Source of the DNA: Aeromicrobium sp.
GTDB taxonomy: Bacteria > Actinomycetota > Actinomycetes > Propionibacteriales > Nocardioidaceae
DNA length: 52,187 nt
NCBI GenBank assembly: GCA_008017265.1
Contig: SSHC01000089.1
Span: 1-52,187, forward strand
Reading direction: 5' to 3'
The number at the start of each line of letters is the position of its first letter. The stretch's first letter is position 1. A program made the position numbers and the translations under genes. The notes beneath the pieces were generated by a model that saw nothing but the letters and a program-made list of their open reading frames with translations, did not search any database and had not been told where the DNA came from. This document shows, piece after piece, positions 18,057-26,286 of this stretch.

Positions 18057-18968
18057 TCAGTCTTCGCGTCGGAACGGCAAGTGCAACACGTTGTCGGGAG
18101 TTTCGTCTGCGGGTTCGGGTTCGCTGGGTGTTTCTTCGAGTTCGGCGGCAATCGTTTCAAGATCATCGGGGAAATAGCCCAAGTACGCCATGACTGCATC
18201 GTGGAGTCGACCGTTCGTGGCAACCGCGTTGGGGCCCCACGGCCCGTCTACGCCCGCGAGGCTCGTGAACTTGCCACCTGCTTCGCGGACGATGATGTCG
18301 AGGGCCGCCATGTCCCACAGGTTAAGTTCGGGCTCTGCGGCGATATCGACGGCTCCTTCGGCCAGCAGCATGTACGACCAAAAATCACCATAGGCGCGAG
18401 TGCGCCAGCACTGGCGCAAGAGTGCTTGGAATTCTGCACCTTTTCCGATTGCTTCCCAACTTGGAACGGAGGCGAAAGACATCGACGCGGCACTGAGTTC
18501 GCGTACTCCGGAGACTTTGATTTCACGGGTGGCGCGGAATGACTTGCCGGTATGAGCGCCGCCGTCTTTCATTGCCCACCAACGGCGGCCGAGCGCCGGA
18601 GCCGACACACAGCCCACCACGATCTCGCCAGCCTCTTCGAGCGCGATGAGCGTTGCCCAGACAGGAACCCCGCGTACGAAGTTGGAGGTGCCATCAATCG
18701 GGTCAACAATCCAGCGGCGTTCGGATGTCTCGGCGGTACCTTCGGTTTCGCCTGCTTCCTCACCCAAGACCGTGTCGCGTCCACGTGCGGACTTCAACAT
18801 CTTGCGGATGGCGTCTTCAACGGCCTTGTCAGACTCGGTTACGTACGTCATGTCTGGTTTCGTCGAAACTTCGAGATCTAAAGCACCGAAACGATCCATG
18901 CTCAAATTGTCAGCCGCATCGGCAAGCACGTGCGCGAGTCTCAGATCGTCCATGTAGGGGTTGGCCAT
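18057..18968 (-). CDS. hisN: Inositol-monophosphatase-family phosphatase, probable histidinol-phosphatase
   Basis: The protein (303 residues) has all metal-binding motifs of the IMPase family: GEEAG near residue 70, WIVDPIDGTSNF near 86-97 and EPELNLWDMAAL near 210. The combination resembles actinobacterial HisN, the histidinol-phosphate phosphatase of histidine synthesis. Inositol-phosphate or PAP phosphatase activity cannot be excluded from sequence alone. It follows rsgA by 64 bases in the aroA-rsgA-hisN order seen in other actinobacteria. A 35-residue acidic, Pro/Glu-rich C-terminal tail is extra to the fold. The ATG has a close AAGG, and a second ATG lies five codons in. Confidence 0.85.
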   Translation of the reverse strand: MANPYMDDLRLAHVLADAADNLSMDRFGALDLEVSTKPDMTYVTESDKAVEDAIRKMLKSARGRDTVLGEEAGETEGTAETSERRWIVDPIDGTSNFVRGVPVWATLIALEEAGEIVVGCVSAPALGRRWWAMKDGGAHTGKSFRATREIKVSGVRELSAASMSFASVPSWEAIGKGAEFQALLRQCWRTRAYGDFWSYMLLAEGAVDIAAEPELNLWDMAALDIIVREAGGKFTSLAGVDGPWGPNAVATNGRLHDAVMAYLGYFPDDLETIAAELEETPSEPEPADETPDNVLHLPFRRED

Positions 18969-19032
18969 GGGCCTTAGCCTACGCTGAGTTGGTCCACTTC
19001 TGGCGGCCGTTACGCGCCTATTCGCCCGTTTT

Positions 19033-20010
19033 TTACCATGTGTCGGCTGCGGAACGACTATCCATGATGCGCCGAAAGCTCAGGATGCGCTCCGGTCGCA
19101 ATTCGTGTGCGAGTTCGGGGTCATCTAATGCGCACTCGGGTTCAGTTGACGTGTGTTGGCACCCGCGCGAGCAGTCGTGAACAACAGCTTCAAGATCGGG
19201 AAATGCTGCAATGATGTGGTTTGGGTCAATGTGGGCGAGGCCGAACGACCGTACCCCGGGAGTATCGATGATTCGACCTCCGTTCGGCAGTGCGAGACTC
19301 ACCGCGGAAGTTGAGGTGTGTCGACCGCGTCCGGTGACTTCGTTGACGTGGCTGGTAGCGCGCGCAGCATCGGGAATCAGCGCATTAACCAGCGTTGATT
19401 TTCCGACGCCACTATGACCCACAAAAACGCTGTCGTGTCCGGCTAGAACTGCGTGAAGTTCAGTTAGGTCGCCGCCGCGCTGGGTGGTCACAACTTCAAC
19501 GTCGAGTGGCTCGAGCGAAGCGATGATTTCAGTTGCGGGAGCTAGGTCGGCTTTCGTGAGACACACGATAGGTCGTACCCCGGCGTCAAATGCAGCGACG
19601 AGACAGCGATCGATGAATCCCAGACGCGGGGGAGGATCAGCCAATGCTGTGACAATGACCATCTGGTCTGCGTTGGCCACGATGATGCGTTCGATCGGAT
19701 CGTCATCGTCGGCTGTGCGCCGCAACACGGTCGTGCGGTCAATGATCTCGACGATGCGGGCAAGAGTGCCAGGAGCGCCTGAAATATCGCCGTCGATTCG
19801 GACACGATCCCCCACCACGACAGCTTTTCGTCCGAGCGGGCGCGCCTTCATCGCGGTGATTGTGTTTTCCTCATCCATTTCGACAGTGAGCCGACCTCGA
19901 TCAACACGGATGACCGTGCCGGTGGGGGCCGCATCGAAATTGGGGCGTTGCTTCGTGCGCGGGCGAGTGCGACGCCGGGGCCTTTCGAACTGCTCGTGTT
20001 CGTCTCTCAT
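19033..20010 (-). CDS. rsgA: Ribosome small subunit-dependent GTPase RsgA
   Basis: RsgA is a late-stage 30S assembly GTPase. The 325-residue product has an N-terminal basic extension, an OB domain (about 30-95) and the circularly permuted GTPase order G4 (TKADL), then G1 (GHSGVGKST), then G3 (DTPG). It ends with a zinc-binding segment containing C-x4-C-x-H-x6-C. The ATG at 20010 overlaps the aroA stop in ATGA and is preferred over an in-frame ATG seven codons upstream that lies deeper in aroA. The aroA-rsgA pair matches M. tuberculosis Rv3227-Rv3228. Confidence 0.95.
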   Translation of the reverse strand: MRDEHEQFERPRRRTRPRTKQRPNFDAAPTGTVIRVDRGRLTVEMDEENTITAMKARPLGRKAVVVGDRVRIDGDISGAPGTLARIVEIIDRTTVLRRTADDDDPIERIIVANADQMVIVTALADPPPRLGFIDRCLVAAFDAGVRPIVCLTKADLAPATEIIASLEPLDVEVVTTQRGGDLTELHAVLAGHDSVFVGHSGVGKSTLVNALIPDAARATSHVNEVTGRGRHTSTSAVSLALPNGGRIIDTPGVRSFGLAHIDPNHIIAAFPDLEAVVHDCSRGCQHTSTEPECALDDPELAHELRPERILSFRRIMDSRSAADTW

Positions 20011-21272
20011 GGATTTACCATTTCGAGCCACGTCGACGCGAACTCCGGATACGTCTTGGACGTCGTCTCGACGTTCTCGATCGTGACGCCTCGAACACGC
20101 AAGCCGAGAACGGCCGCGGCGTGCGCCATGCGGTGATCGTGATACGTCAAGAACTCGCCGCCTGTGAGTGTTGCTGGCTTGATTTCGAGTCCGTCAGAGA
20201 ACTCGGTTACGTCGCCGCCGAGGCGGTTGATTTCAACTCGAAGTGCGGCAAGCCGATCCGTTTCGTGTCCGCGCAAGTGTGCGACTCCGCTCAGTCGAGA
20301 AGGGCTCGTTGCGAGTGCCGAAAGCGCGGCAACCACAGGCGTAAGTTCTCCGACATCATGCAGATCAAGATCGACACCGACAAGTTCGGCGGGGCCGTGG
20401 AAGACCATATCGGTGCCGTCGCGTTCTGCGCGTCCCCCAAACGCGGTGACTAGTTCGAGCCACGCTGCGCCGGCCTGGTCAGTTTCTGTTGGCCAATTCG
20501 CAATGGCCACGCTGCCACCAGTTGCGAGGGCGGCCGCGATGAACGCACCGGCGTTCGATAAGTCGGGTTCGATGACCAGATCCACGCCGTGGATCGGGCC
20601 CGGTTGCACAACCCAACGCGAGTCTGAAACGTCAACCTGGACGCCACGCCGACGCAACTCGGTGACGGTCATGTCAATGTGCGGGAGCGAGGGGAGAGCT
20701 TCGCCTCGGTGTGCAAGATCGAGGCCTGATGGTAGACGGGCGCCAGCAAGTAGGAGCGCAGACACGAACTGGCTTGAAGCCGAGGCATCTATTTCGAGTC
20801 GCCCACCGGTCACTTGGGGGCCGCCTGTGACGGTAAACGGTAGTGTTTCGCGGCCATCGTCCTCAACCGTTGCACCCAGTTCGCGTAACGCCGAGATAGT
20901 TGCACCCATGGGGCGTTCGTAGGCGCGTGGATCGCCGTCAAACTGGGTCGTGCCCGTTGAAAGGGCGGCGATGATCGGCACGAACCGCATCACGGTTCCA
21001 GCTAATCCGCAATCGACCGTCGCGTTGGTGAACTCACGGATCGGGGTTACTCGCCAGGCCTCGTCGTCACGTGTGATTCGGGCACCGAGCGACTCCAAGG
21101 CATCGGCCATTAGGGAGGTGTCTCGTGCAACTAGCGGCGCATGCAATGTTGAGGGGGAATCAGCAAGTGCTGCTAAAACAAGTGCTCGATTCGTGAGTGA
21201 TTTCGAACCGGGGATAGAGACACGCGTAACGATGGGTTCGTCGGCGTGGGGTGCTGGCCAAGGCTGGTTCAT
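20007..21272 (-). CDS. aroA: 3-phosphoshikimate 1-carboxyvinyltransferase (EPSP synthase)
   Basis: AroA transfers enolpyruvyl from PEP to shikimate 3-phosphate in aromatic amino-acid synthesis. The 421-residue protein shows PGSKSLTNRALVLAAL near residue 21, the PEP-loop sequence LAGTVMRF near 89-96, GDPRAYERPMG near 113 and HDHRMAHA near 380, all diagnostic. Length is within the actinobacterial range. The initiator is the ATG at 21272, with no strong ribosome site visible upstream. It heads the leftward gene train that continues into rsgA and hisN, and is separated from the ECF sigma gene by 130 bp in which I see no further gene. Confidence 0.96.
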   Translation of the reverse strand: MNQPWPAPHADEPIVTRVSIPGSKSLTNRALVLAALADSPSTLHAPLVARDTSLMADALESLGARITRDDEAWRVTPIREFTNATVDCGLAGTVMRFVPIIAALSTGTTQFDGDPRAYERPMGATISALRELGATVEDDGRETLPFTVTGGPQVTGGRLEIDASASSQFVSALLLAGARLPSGLDLAHRGEALPSLPHIDMTVTELRRRGVQVDVSDSRWVVQPGPIHGVDLVIEPDLSNAGAFIAAALATGGSVAIANWPTETDQAGAAWLELVTAFGGRAERDGTDMVFHGPAELVGVDLDLHDVGELTPVVAALSALATSPSRLSGVAHLRGHETDRLAALRVEINRLGGDVTEFSDGLEIKPATLTGGEFLTYHDHRMAHAAAVLGLRVRGVTIENVETTSKTYPEFASTWLEMVNP

Positions 21273-21402
21273 TCGATCGGGGAATCCTCGCGTGAGTTCA
21301 CATGGTGGGAAACTACGAATCCATCATGCCTTAGTTGCCTAACGCTTGGATTTGTGGTTTGTGGCGTGGAGTTTCCACGCAGATCGGTAGTGGCCCCGCT
21401 AT

Positions 21403-22929
21403 CTACATGCAAAACAGTGCGCTTTGTTCACGATGCCACTTCGCGAGTGCGAGCACATCGCCCTGCAGGAACAGCCCGTTTTGAAGTGACTGGTTTACGG
21501 CCCAACGGAGCGAGTTCTGGCCACACCACTCGGGCAAGAACGTTGGTTCGGTCGATGGATCGACGGGGTCAACCGGGTCGACGGGGTCAATCGGGTCGAC
21601 AGGGTCAATCGGGTCGACGGGGTCAACCGGGTCGACGGGGTCAACCGGGTCGACAGGGTCAACCGGGTCGACAGGGTCAACCGGGTCGACGGGGTCAATC
21701 GGGTCGACAGGGTCAACCGGGTCGACAGGGTCAATCGGGTCGACAGGGTCAACCGGATCGACTGGTTCTTTCGTCTCTGGGGGAGTTGTGTCTAGGGGAG
21801 TTGTAGCGGTCGGGGGAACGACATGGACGGCCGTGTCAAAAACGGTCGGCGTCGTTGGAGGCGCTTCCTCACTGGCCGGCGTCGAGCCAGCTGGAGATTC
21901 AGCGCTTGTCGATGCTGGCGCTACCTCTTTGGTCGTGGGGGAATCCTCGCCCGAACGAGACGCAACATAGGCGATCCCAGTTGCGGCAACGGCCACCGCC
22001 GAAACAATCGAAATCGACACCACTGCTGCGCTCGCGACGCCCGCCGCACTTCCCGCTGCGCCGGCGCCCGATGCGGCACCATTCTGACCGTACGTGCTCG
22101 CTTGTGCGGCCAACCCGAGCCCAGCGACCGCTGCGCCCGTAGTCGTGAGGTAACCGAGAGCACCCATTCCCAAGATCGCTACAGCCAAATGCGCGCCAAG
22201 GTTATCGTTGTATTCAGCGAGCTCAAGAACCAACCCTGTACATGAGCGGCATTGATCTAAATGCTCGTCAACCTTGGTGCGCTCTCGCTTAGGGAGGCCA
22301 TTGCGAACGTACGTACCCAGCACCGCAATCGTTTGCGAACAGTCTGGATTGGTCGCCGGATTGACGTGCCCCTGAATGTAGGCCTGCTTGAGGCCTTCGC
22401 GCGCGCGATAGGCAAGAGCAGACACGGCATTGGGGGTCATGCCCAAGTGCGGAGCAAGATCGGCCGGCTTTTGCTTCTCCACGTGAATGTGCCACAAAAC
22501 AAACTGCCAACGTTCGGGCAGGGAGGCGAACGCGGCCGCCGTTGCAGAACGTTCAAAACCGATTTGTGCTGAATCGAGGAAATCTACTTGCGCATCGAGC
22601 CGTTGGTCGTCGACGGGTTGTTCCCGCATCCGTCGTTGGCCGGCGTCGATATGAAGTCTGCGAATCGCGGTGAGTAGATAAGCGCGGAAAAACTCTGTCG
22701 GACCGTTGCCGTTCTGTAGTGAAACGAGAACTTTCGTAAATGCGTCAGCGACGAGATCGTCGGCATTTTCAGGTGTTGTGAGACTGCGTGCGAGGCGAAG
22801 CGCGGCATCGCGGTGACGCTCAAACAAAATCCCATAGGCGTCCATATCGCCTTCGCGCGTTGCCAGAATGAGAGATGCGTCGTCGCGCACATCTGTTGTC
22901 AGCATTGTTGAATCTGACTCTTTGAACAC
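21403..22929 (-). CDS. ECF sigma factor fused to anti-sigma zinc finger, TM helix and (V/I)DP stalk
   Basis: Positions refer to the GTG at 22929. Residues 20-180 form an ECF sigma factor: region 2 with [18 protein letters not shown] and [15 protein letters not shown], region 4 with [15 protein letters not shown] and [15 protein letters not shown]. Residues 195-240 resemble a zinc-binding anti-sigma domain (EHLDQCRSC). Hydrophobic segments follow, the last near 300-320, then a Thr/Pro/Glu-rich part, about 23 repeats of Val/Ile-Asp-Pro and a 55-residue tail with two cysteines. The predicted topology is sigma domain inside, stalk outside. GTG 22929 follows AGGAGG by seven bases; a TTG at 22977 is the alternative. 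It resembles actinobacterial ECF groups with C-terminal extensions. The signal sensed is unknown. Confidence 0.85.
   Translation of the reverse strand: MFKESDSTMLTTDVRDDASLILATREGDMDAYGILFERHRDAALRLARSLTTPENADDLVADAFTKVLVSLQNGNGPTEFFRAYLLTAIRRLHIDAGQRRMREQPVDDQRLDAQVDFLDSAQIGFERSATAAAFASLPERWQFVLWHIHVEKQKPADLAPHLGMTPNAVSALAYRAREGLKQAYIQGHVNPATNPDCSQTIAVLGTYVRNGLPKRERTKVDEHLDQCRSCTGLVLELAEYNDNLGAHLAVAILGMGALGYLTTTGAAVAGLGLAAQASTYGQNGAASGAGAAGSAAGVASAAVVSISIVSAVAVAATGIAYVASRSGEDSPTTKEVAPASTSAESPAGSTPASEEAPPTTPTVFDTAVHVVPPTATTPLDTTPPETKEPVDPVDPVDPIDPVDPVDPVDPIDPVDPVDPVDPVDPVDPVDPVDPVDPVDPIDPVDPIDPVDPVDPVDPSTEPTFLPEWCGQNSLRWAVNQSLQNGLFLQGDVLALAKWHREQSALFCM
21557..21767. repeat. 9-bp coding tandem repeat (about 23 units) encoding (V/I)DP
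   Basis: On the plus strand the unit alternates GGGTCGACG or GGGTCGACA with GGGTCAACC or GGGTCAATC, giving a 9-bp (often 18-bp) periodicity for about 211 bases. On the minus strand each unit is Pro-Val-Asp or Pro-Ile-Asp in the sigma/anti-sigma fusion. Unit length is a multiple of three, so copy-number change would alter stalk length without a frameshift. Confidence 0.95.
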
Positions 22930-23069
22930 GGGCCGTACCTCCTCTGCGACTCTAGTCATGTATTGCTGCGTACTCAAATCCTACTCTCCTTTCTTTGGGA
23001 AATACGATTCGCATTTCGCGTTGGAACGCGTGGGGTAATGAGTGTCAAGAACTGGGTCCGAAAGAAGCG

Positions 23070-23101
23070 TTCGGAAAAAGTTTGAAAAAACTTTCGGAAA
23101 A
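23070..23101. promoter_or_regulatory. Paired TTCGGAAAA boxes in divergent sigma/GGDEF-like promoter region
   Basis: TTCGGAAAA occurs at 23070-23078 and again at 23093-23101, a 23-base period. Between them lies an inverted repeat, AAGTTT-GAAA-AAACTT. The AT-rich patch stands out from its surroundings, in the 259-bp region separating the divergent sigma-fusion and GGDEF-like genes. GGAA-type boxes resemble ECF -35 elements, so autoregulation is possible, but no matching -10 was identified. Confidence 0.4.
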
Positions 23102-23188
23102 CCGTGTCATGAAATATCGCGAGCACGGTCTCACTATCGAGAAGAGCCCAAACGGGGCGATTGCACGCTGTGGAGGAGGTCGAGAAAC

Positions 23189-23833
23189 GTGCAAAGTTTT
23201 GGCATTGATACGACGGTTCTCGATGATGCCCTGCGTACTGGAAGCGACGCACTGTCGTTCGCGAGTGCCCTTGCTTCTCAAGCAGCTCAACAAGGTGTAC
23301 CGCTCAATCACCTGCTGTCCCACCTTGAAAACCTGTATGCCCCACGCGAGCCTGCCTACGATCTCGTTCGGGCCGCCAGCATTGCGTGGGCAGATGCGAG
23401 GCAACACGTTTCGTTGCACGAAACGTGCCACGATCCGCTCACTGATTTGGCCACCTCGCAGCACCTTGCCGAACGGCTCGAAGGTATCTACCGCAAGGCC
23501 GCGGTCGAGGGAACGTCGCCCGCCGAAACGCACGCGATCCTCAGCATTGGTGTGAAACATGCCTATGTGAACGAACTAGACGCGGCGCTCTCGGCGATAG
23601 ATATCGCACAGGCTTTGCGCACGGTTTTCGTTCGAGACGAAGTAATTGCAGCGCTCGACGCGCGTTCCTTAGTTGTGCTCGCGGACGCCCGCCAGGTGAA
23701 CGACGACGTTCTTCGGGTCGTTGCTGTGTTGATGCGCCGCGCGGCGGGTATCCCCTCTCCACATTTACGAATCGAATCTCTGCCCCTGCGGGAGGCAGAC
23801 ATCGCAAACTTCCTAGTCGCGTTGTCGTCATGA
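23189..23833 (+). CDS. Degenerate GGDEF-like protein of unknown function
   Basis: The 214-residue product starts with about 75 helical residues. A segment CHDPLTDLATSQHLAERL near residue 87 resembles the opening DxLTGLxNR of a GGDEF domain. Further on, VRDEVIAALDARSLVVLADA occupies the place of the GGDEF signature, but the signature itself reads LDARS, so diguanylate cyclase activity is not expected. Similar non-catalytic proteins are, from memory, common in actinobacteria. GTG 23189 follows GGAGGAGG by nine bases, which decides this start over longer forms. It is divergent from the ECF fusion gene, suggesting linked regulation. A nucleotide-binding or protein-interaction role is inference. 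Confidence 0.65.
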   Translation: MQSFGIDTTVLDDALRTGSDALSFASALASQAAQQGVPLNHLLSHLENLYAPREPAYDLVRAASIAWADARQHVSLHETCHDPLTDLATSQHLAERLEGIYRKAAVEGTSPAETHAILSIGVKHAYVNELDAALSAIDIAQALRTVFVRDEVIAALDARSLVVLADARQVNDDVLRVVAVLMRRAAGIPSPHLRIESLPLREADIANFLVALSS

Positions 23834-23843
23834 CTAGGAGCGT

Positions 23844-23879
23844 GGGGCTCCGTCGCTATCTCGGGTGTGACGGAGCCCC
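23844..23879 (+). terminator. Hairpin after GGDEF-like gene
   Basis: GGGGCTCCGTC pairs perfectly with GACGGAGCCCC (11 bp) around a 14-base loop, ten bases after the stop. No T-run follows; strong GC stems of this kind are common terminators in actinobacteria. Confidence 0.7.
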
Positions 23880-23961
23880 CGAAAGACCATGCTTCCTGCG
23901 GTGGCTTGTGTTTAGCCTCATGAAAGGGACGACGCTAAGGCTTCCGGCATACGATTAGTTT

Positions 23962-24681
23962 GTGTGCGGCCGATATGCAACGACGAGAAATGGCGATCAA
24001 CTTGCCCGCGACTTTCTAGCGACACTTGGCGAACATTTCGTTGAGCGTGCTCCCGACTACAACATGGCGCCCACCAAGCAAGCTGCGATCGTTGTCCAGC
24101 GCCACGACGACACCGGGGCGCGCCGTGAAATCGTCACTGCGCGTTGGGGACTCATACCATCGTGGTCTCGGGACGAGAAGATCGCGTCGCGACTGATCAA
24201 CGCCCGGTCGGAGACTGTCGCCCAGAAGCCGTCGTTTCGCTCTGCCTTTGCGAAACGTCGGGCAATTATTCCGGTTGATGGCTACTACGAATGGCACCAA
24301 TCGACGCATCCGAGTGCACCGAAAACGAAACAACCGTTCTATTTGAGTCGTCCGGGTGGCCTCAACCTTGCCGGCCTGTACGAATGGTGGCAGCAGCCCG
24401 ATGGCGAGTGGCGCCTGACGTTCTCGATTTTGACGACCTCTGCCGAGGGCGACGAAGGAATTATTCACGATCGGGCACCGCTGCACGTGCCGGCAGATCT
24501 TTACGATGATTGGCTTGCCCCCGAACCTGCGCCTGAGTTGCTGAACGCACTCGTGCCAGCCACACCAGGTTTCGTCGAAGCATGGCCTGTGTCGGATCGA
24601 GTCAATGCAGTGCGGAATAACGGTGCCGAACTCGCCAGGCCATTGCCGTTGGAATCGAAGTCGGGCGACACGATCGCGTAG
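23962..24681 (+). CDS. SRAP family protein (HMCES/YedK, abasic-site shield)
   Basis: SRAP proteins form a covalent link to abasic sites in single-stranded DNA through their N-terminal Cys2. The 239-residue product begins MCGRY once the initiator GTG is translated, and has the conserved NARSET near residue 80, IPVDGYYEWH near 104 and HDRAPLHVP near 170, completing the active site. Removal of the initiator Met would expose Cys2. The gene corresponds to M. tuberculosis Rv3226c, with the same neighbours: aroA on one side, sigH on the other. Confidence 0.95.
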   Translation: MCGRYATTRNGDQLARDFLATLGEHFVERAPDYNMAPTKQAAIVVQRHDDTGARREIVTARWGLIPSWSRDEKIASRLINARSETVAQKPSFRSAFAKRRAIIPVDGYYEWHQSTHPSAPKTKQPFYLSRPGGLNLAGLYEWWQQPDGEWRLTFSILTTSAEGDEGIIHDRAPLHVPADLYDDWLAPEPAPELLNALVPATPGFVEAWPVSDRVNAVRNNGAELARPLPLESKSGDTIA

Positions 24682-24700
24682 CGGCTGAACTGGGGAGTGT

Positions 24701-24728
24701 GGGAATAGTTTTGTGCCTTCTCGATGTT
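24701..24728 (+). promoter_or_regulatory. SigR/SigH-type promoter upstream of sigR
   Basis: GGGAAT at 24701-24706 and GTT at 24726-24728 are separated by 19 bases, close to the GGAAT-N18-GTT consensus of actinobacterial SigR/SigH promoters. It lies 33 bases before the first ATG of sigR, which fits an autoregulated start site near 24735-24740. Confidence 0.7.
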
Positions 24729-24760
24729 GATCTTGGAAAGTCGTCAACAGAAAGGTTCGT

Positions 24761-25420
24761 ATGCTTGACTGCCCCGTCAGACCAACCGAAGTAGTGTTGT
24801 CTCCAATGGACGACAACACAGGCATCGACTGGTCGGCAGAGACCCCCGAGGAAAGGCATCTGCGTTTCGAACGCGATGCGTTGCCTTTTCTTGACCAGTT
24901 GTATTCGGCTGCGTTGCGCATGACACGGAATCCGCAAGATGCCGAAGACTTGGTTCAAGACACGTTCGCGAAAGCGTTCTCGGCGTTTCACCAGTTCAAG
25001 CCAGGCACGAACCTCAAAGCGTGGCTGTACCGAATTTTGACGAATACCTACATCAATTCGTACCGAAAAGCACAGCGCCAGCCGAAACAAGTCAGTGAAG
25101 AAGTTGAGGATTGGCAGATCGCGGCGGCCGAGGCCCACACGTCGTCTGGAATGAAGTCGGCCGAAATGGAAGCGCTTGAACGACTGCCAGATTCGGACGT
25201 AAAAGAAGCCTTGCAAGAACTTTCTGACGACTTCCGTTTCACGGTTTATCTCGCCGATGTGGAAGGATTTCCCTACCGAGAAATTGCCGAGATCATGGAC
25301 GTTCCAGTCGGTACCGTGATGTCGCGACTGCATCGAGGACGTCGACAATTACGTGACTTGCTTGCCGACTACGCCCGCGATCGTGGCGTTAAGGTTCCAG
25401 ACGGTGGTGAGACTGCATGA
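24761..25420 (+). CDS. sigR: Thiol-oxidative stress ECF sigma factor SigR/SigH
   Basis: This 219-residue ECF sigma factor directs transcription of thioredoxin, mycothiol-related and proteostasis genes in its relatives. Region 2 reads [19 protein letters not shown] and [20 protein letters not shown]; region 4 reads [20 protein letters not shown] and [14 protein letters not shown], nearly identical to SigR/SigH. ATG 24761 follows AAAGG and lies just downstream of a SigR-type promoter. A second ATG at 24806 gives a 204-residue form closer to the standard N-terminus, so two isoforms, as known for Streptomyces SigR, are possible. The stop overlaps the rsrA start (ATGA). Confidence 0.96.
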   Translation: MLDCPVRPTEVVLSPMDDNTGIDWSAETPEERHLRFERDALPFLDQLYSAALRMTRNPQDAEDLVQDTFAKAFSAFHQFKPGTNLKAWLYRILTNTYINSYRKAQRQPKQVSEEVEDWQIAAAEAHTSSGMKSAEMEALERLPDSDVKEALQELSDDFRFTVYLADVEGFPYREIAEIMDVPVGTVMSRLHRGRRQLRDLLADYARDRGVKVPDGGETA

Positions 25421-25680
25421 ACTGTGAAGGCCCAGATTGCGAAGATGCCCTGAAGCGGCTTTACCTCTTCCTTGATCATGAAATCGCCACCGGCGATTGT
25501 GATCAGATCCAGGCGCATCTCGATGGATGCCCTGATTGCATGGATGAATACTCTGCCGAAGTGCTCGTGAAATCACTGATCGTGCGCTCATGCGCCGAGA
25601 CTGCGCCCGAGGTATTACGCGAACGAGTGCTCTTCGCGATCCGGAAAATTACGATAGAGACCGACATTTCTGAAGCTTGA
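25417..25680 (+). CDS. rsrA: Redox-sensing zinc anti-sigma factor RsrA/RshA
   Basis: RsrA holds SigR inactive until disulfide stress ejects its zinc. The 87-residue product has Cys8, His34, Cys38 and Cys41, the zinc set of RsrA (H-x3-C-x2-C with an upstream Cys). Extra cysteines are at 3, 28 and 59. It is translationally coupled to sigR through ATGA, which supports equimolar production. The size and context match M. tuberculosis RshA and Streptomyces RsrA. It is followed by a strong hairpin. Confidence 0.95.
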   Translation: MNCEGPDCEDALKRLYLFLDHEIATGDCDQIQAHLDGCPDCMDEYSAEVLVKSLIVRSCAETAPEVLRERVLFAIRKITIETDISEA

Positions 25681-25726
25681 TCGTGGCGTCGAATGAGGCC
25701 AACTCATAGCAATAACTAGCAAAAGA

Positions 25727-25764
25727 CTGTGGCCCTGCTCCCGAAATTTGGGGCAGGGCCACAG
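25727..25764. terminator. Bidirectional terminator between rsrA and bL37 gene
   Basis: CTGTGGCCCTGC and GCAGGGCCACAG form a perfect 12-bp stem. The 14-base loop can extend the stem by CCC/GGG. It sits between the convergent rsrA and bL37 stops and a T-rich segment follows on the plus strand. Confidence 0.85.
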
Positions 25765-25775
25765 TTGCTTTGGTC

Positions 25776-25850
25776 TTATGCGTTGGGGCGACGGCCGTGG
25801 TTGGCCTTCTTCTTCTTGCGTGCCCGACGCAGGCGTCCTCGCTTGCCCAT
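25776..25850 (-). CDS. 50S ribosomal protein bL37 (24 residues)
   Basis: The reading frame encodes 24 residues, starting MGKRGRLRRARKKKK and ending ANHGRRPNA. That is the size, composition and C-terminal wording of the actinobacterial ribosomal protein bL37 seen in the Mycobacterium smegmatis large subunit. A perfect AGGAGG lies five bases before the ATG. It lies 27 bases after the thioesterase stop on the same strand and next to sigR-rsrA, as I recall for mycobacteria. It is easily missed by gene callers because of its length. Confidence 0.85.
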   Translation of the reverse strand: MGKRGRLRRARKKKKANHGRRPNA

Positions 25851-25877
25851 GGGTCCTCCTACAGAACGATTAGGTGC

Positions 25878-26252
25878 TTAGTTTTTCACATCGTGCAAAC
25901 GGGCCAGGAACCGCTCCCGATCAACGATCACACGGCGAACGGTTCCTGCGGCAACTTTCACGCCGCGTTCGTCATGAGCAACCACGTCGAACTCGACGAG
26001 GCGCCCATCTTGAATTCGAACCTGTGCCTGTGTCGTGATTGTCGCGCCCACGGGACTGGCCGCCAAATGCTCGACGTCGACACGAGTTCCGACGCTGGTG
26101 CTGCCTTCATCGAGGTCGAGCGCATCACACGTGGTGCCCTCAAGCCACGCGATAACAACAGGCGTCCCCAACACTTCGAGACAACCACTGCCGACTGCTA
26201 GGGCGGTGTGCTCTGGGCCGACTGTGTGGGTTTGAGTTGCTGATTGCGTCAT
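25878..26252 (-). CDS. FlK-type hotdog thioesterase
   Basis: The 124-residue protein resembles the thioesterase family typified by fluoroacetyl-CoA thioesterase FlK. The candidate triad is Thr30 (VLGTPVV), Glu38 (WLEG) and His62 (DVEHLAASPVG); the Thr-Glu spacing of eight equals FlK Thr42/Glu50. Such enzymes hydrolyse small acyl-CoA esters. AAGGA lies seven bases before ATG 26252, so a longer form starting at 26339 inside the neighbouring gene is rejected. It begins 34 bases after the ThDP enzyme stop, probably in one operon, suggesting both act on a CoA thioester (inference). Confidence 0.82.
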   Translation of the reverse strand: MTQSATQTHTVGPEHTALAVGSGCLEVLGTPVVIAWLEGTTCDALDLDEGSTSVGTRVDVEHLAASPVGATITTQAQVRIQDGRLVEFDVVAHDERGVKVAAGTVRRVIVDRERFLARLHDVKN

Positions 26253-26286
26253 TCGGTGATCCTTACTCGCCAGAATCCTCAGCGGA

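Noticed and set aside
21557..21767. Possible CRISPR-like array
   Set aside because: Units are 9 bp without spacers and lie in a coding frame.
21246..21806. Plus-strand reading frame with collagen-like GRQGQ repeats
   Set aside because: It is the antisense of the (V/I)DP repeat of the sigma fusion; the repeat keeps all frames open and there is no ribosome site or domain.
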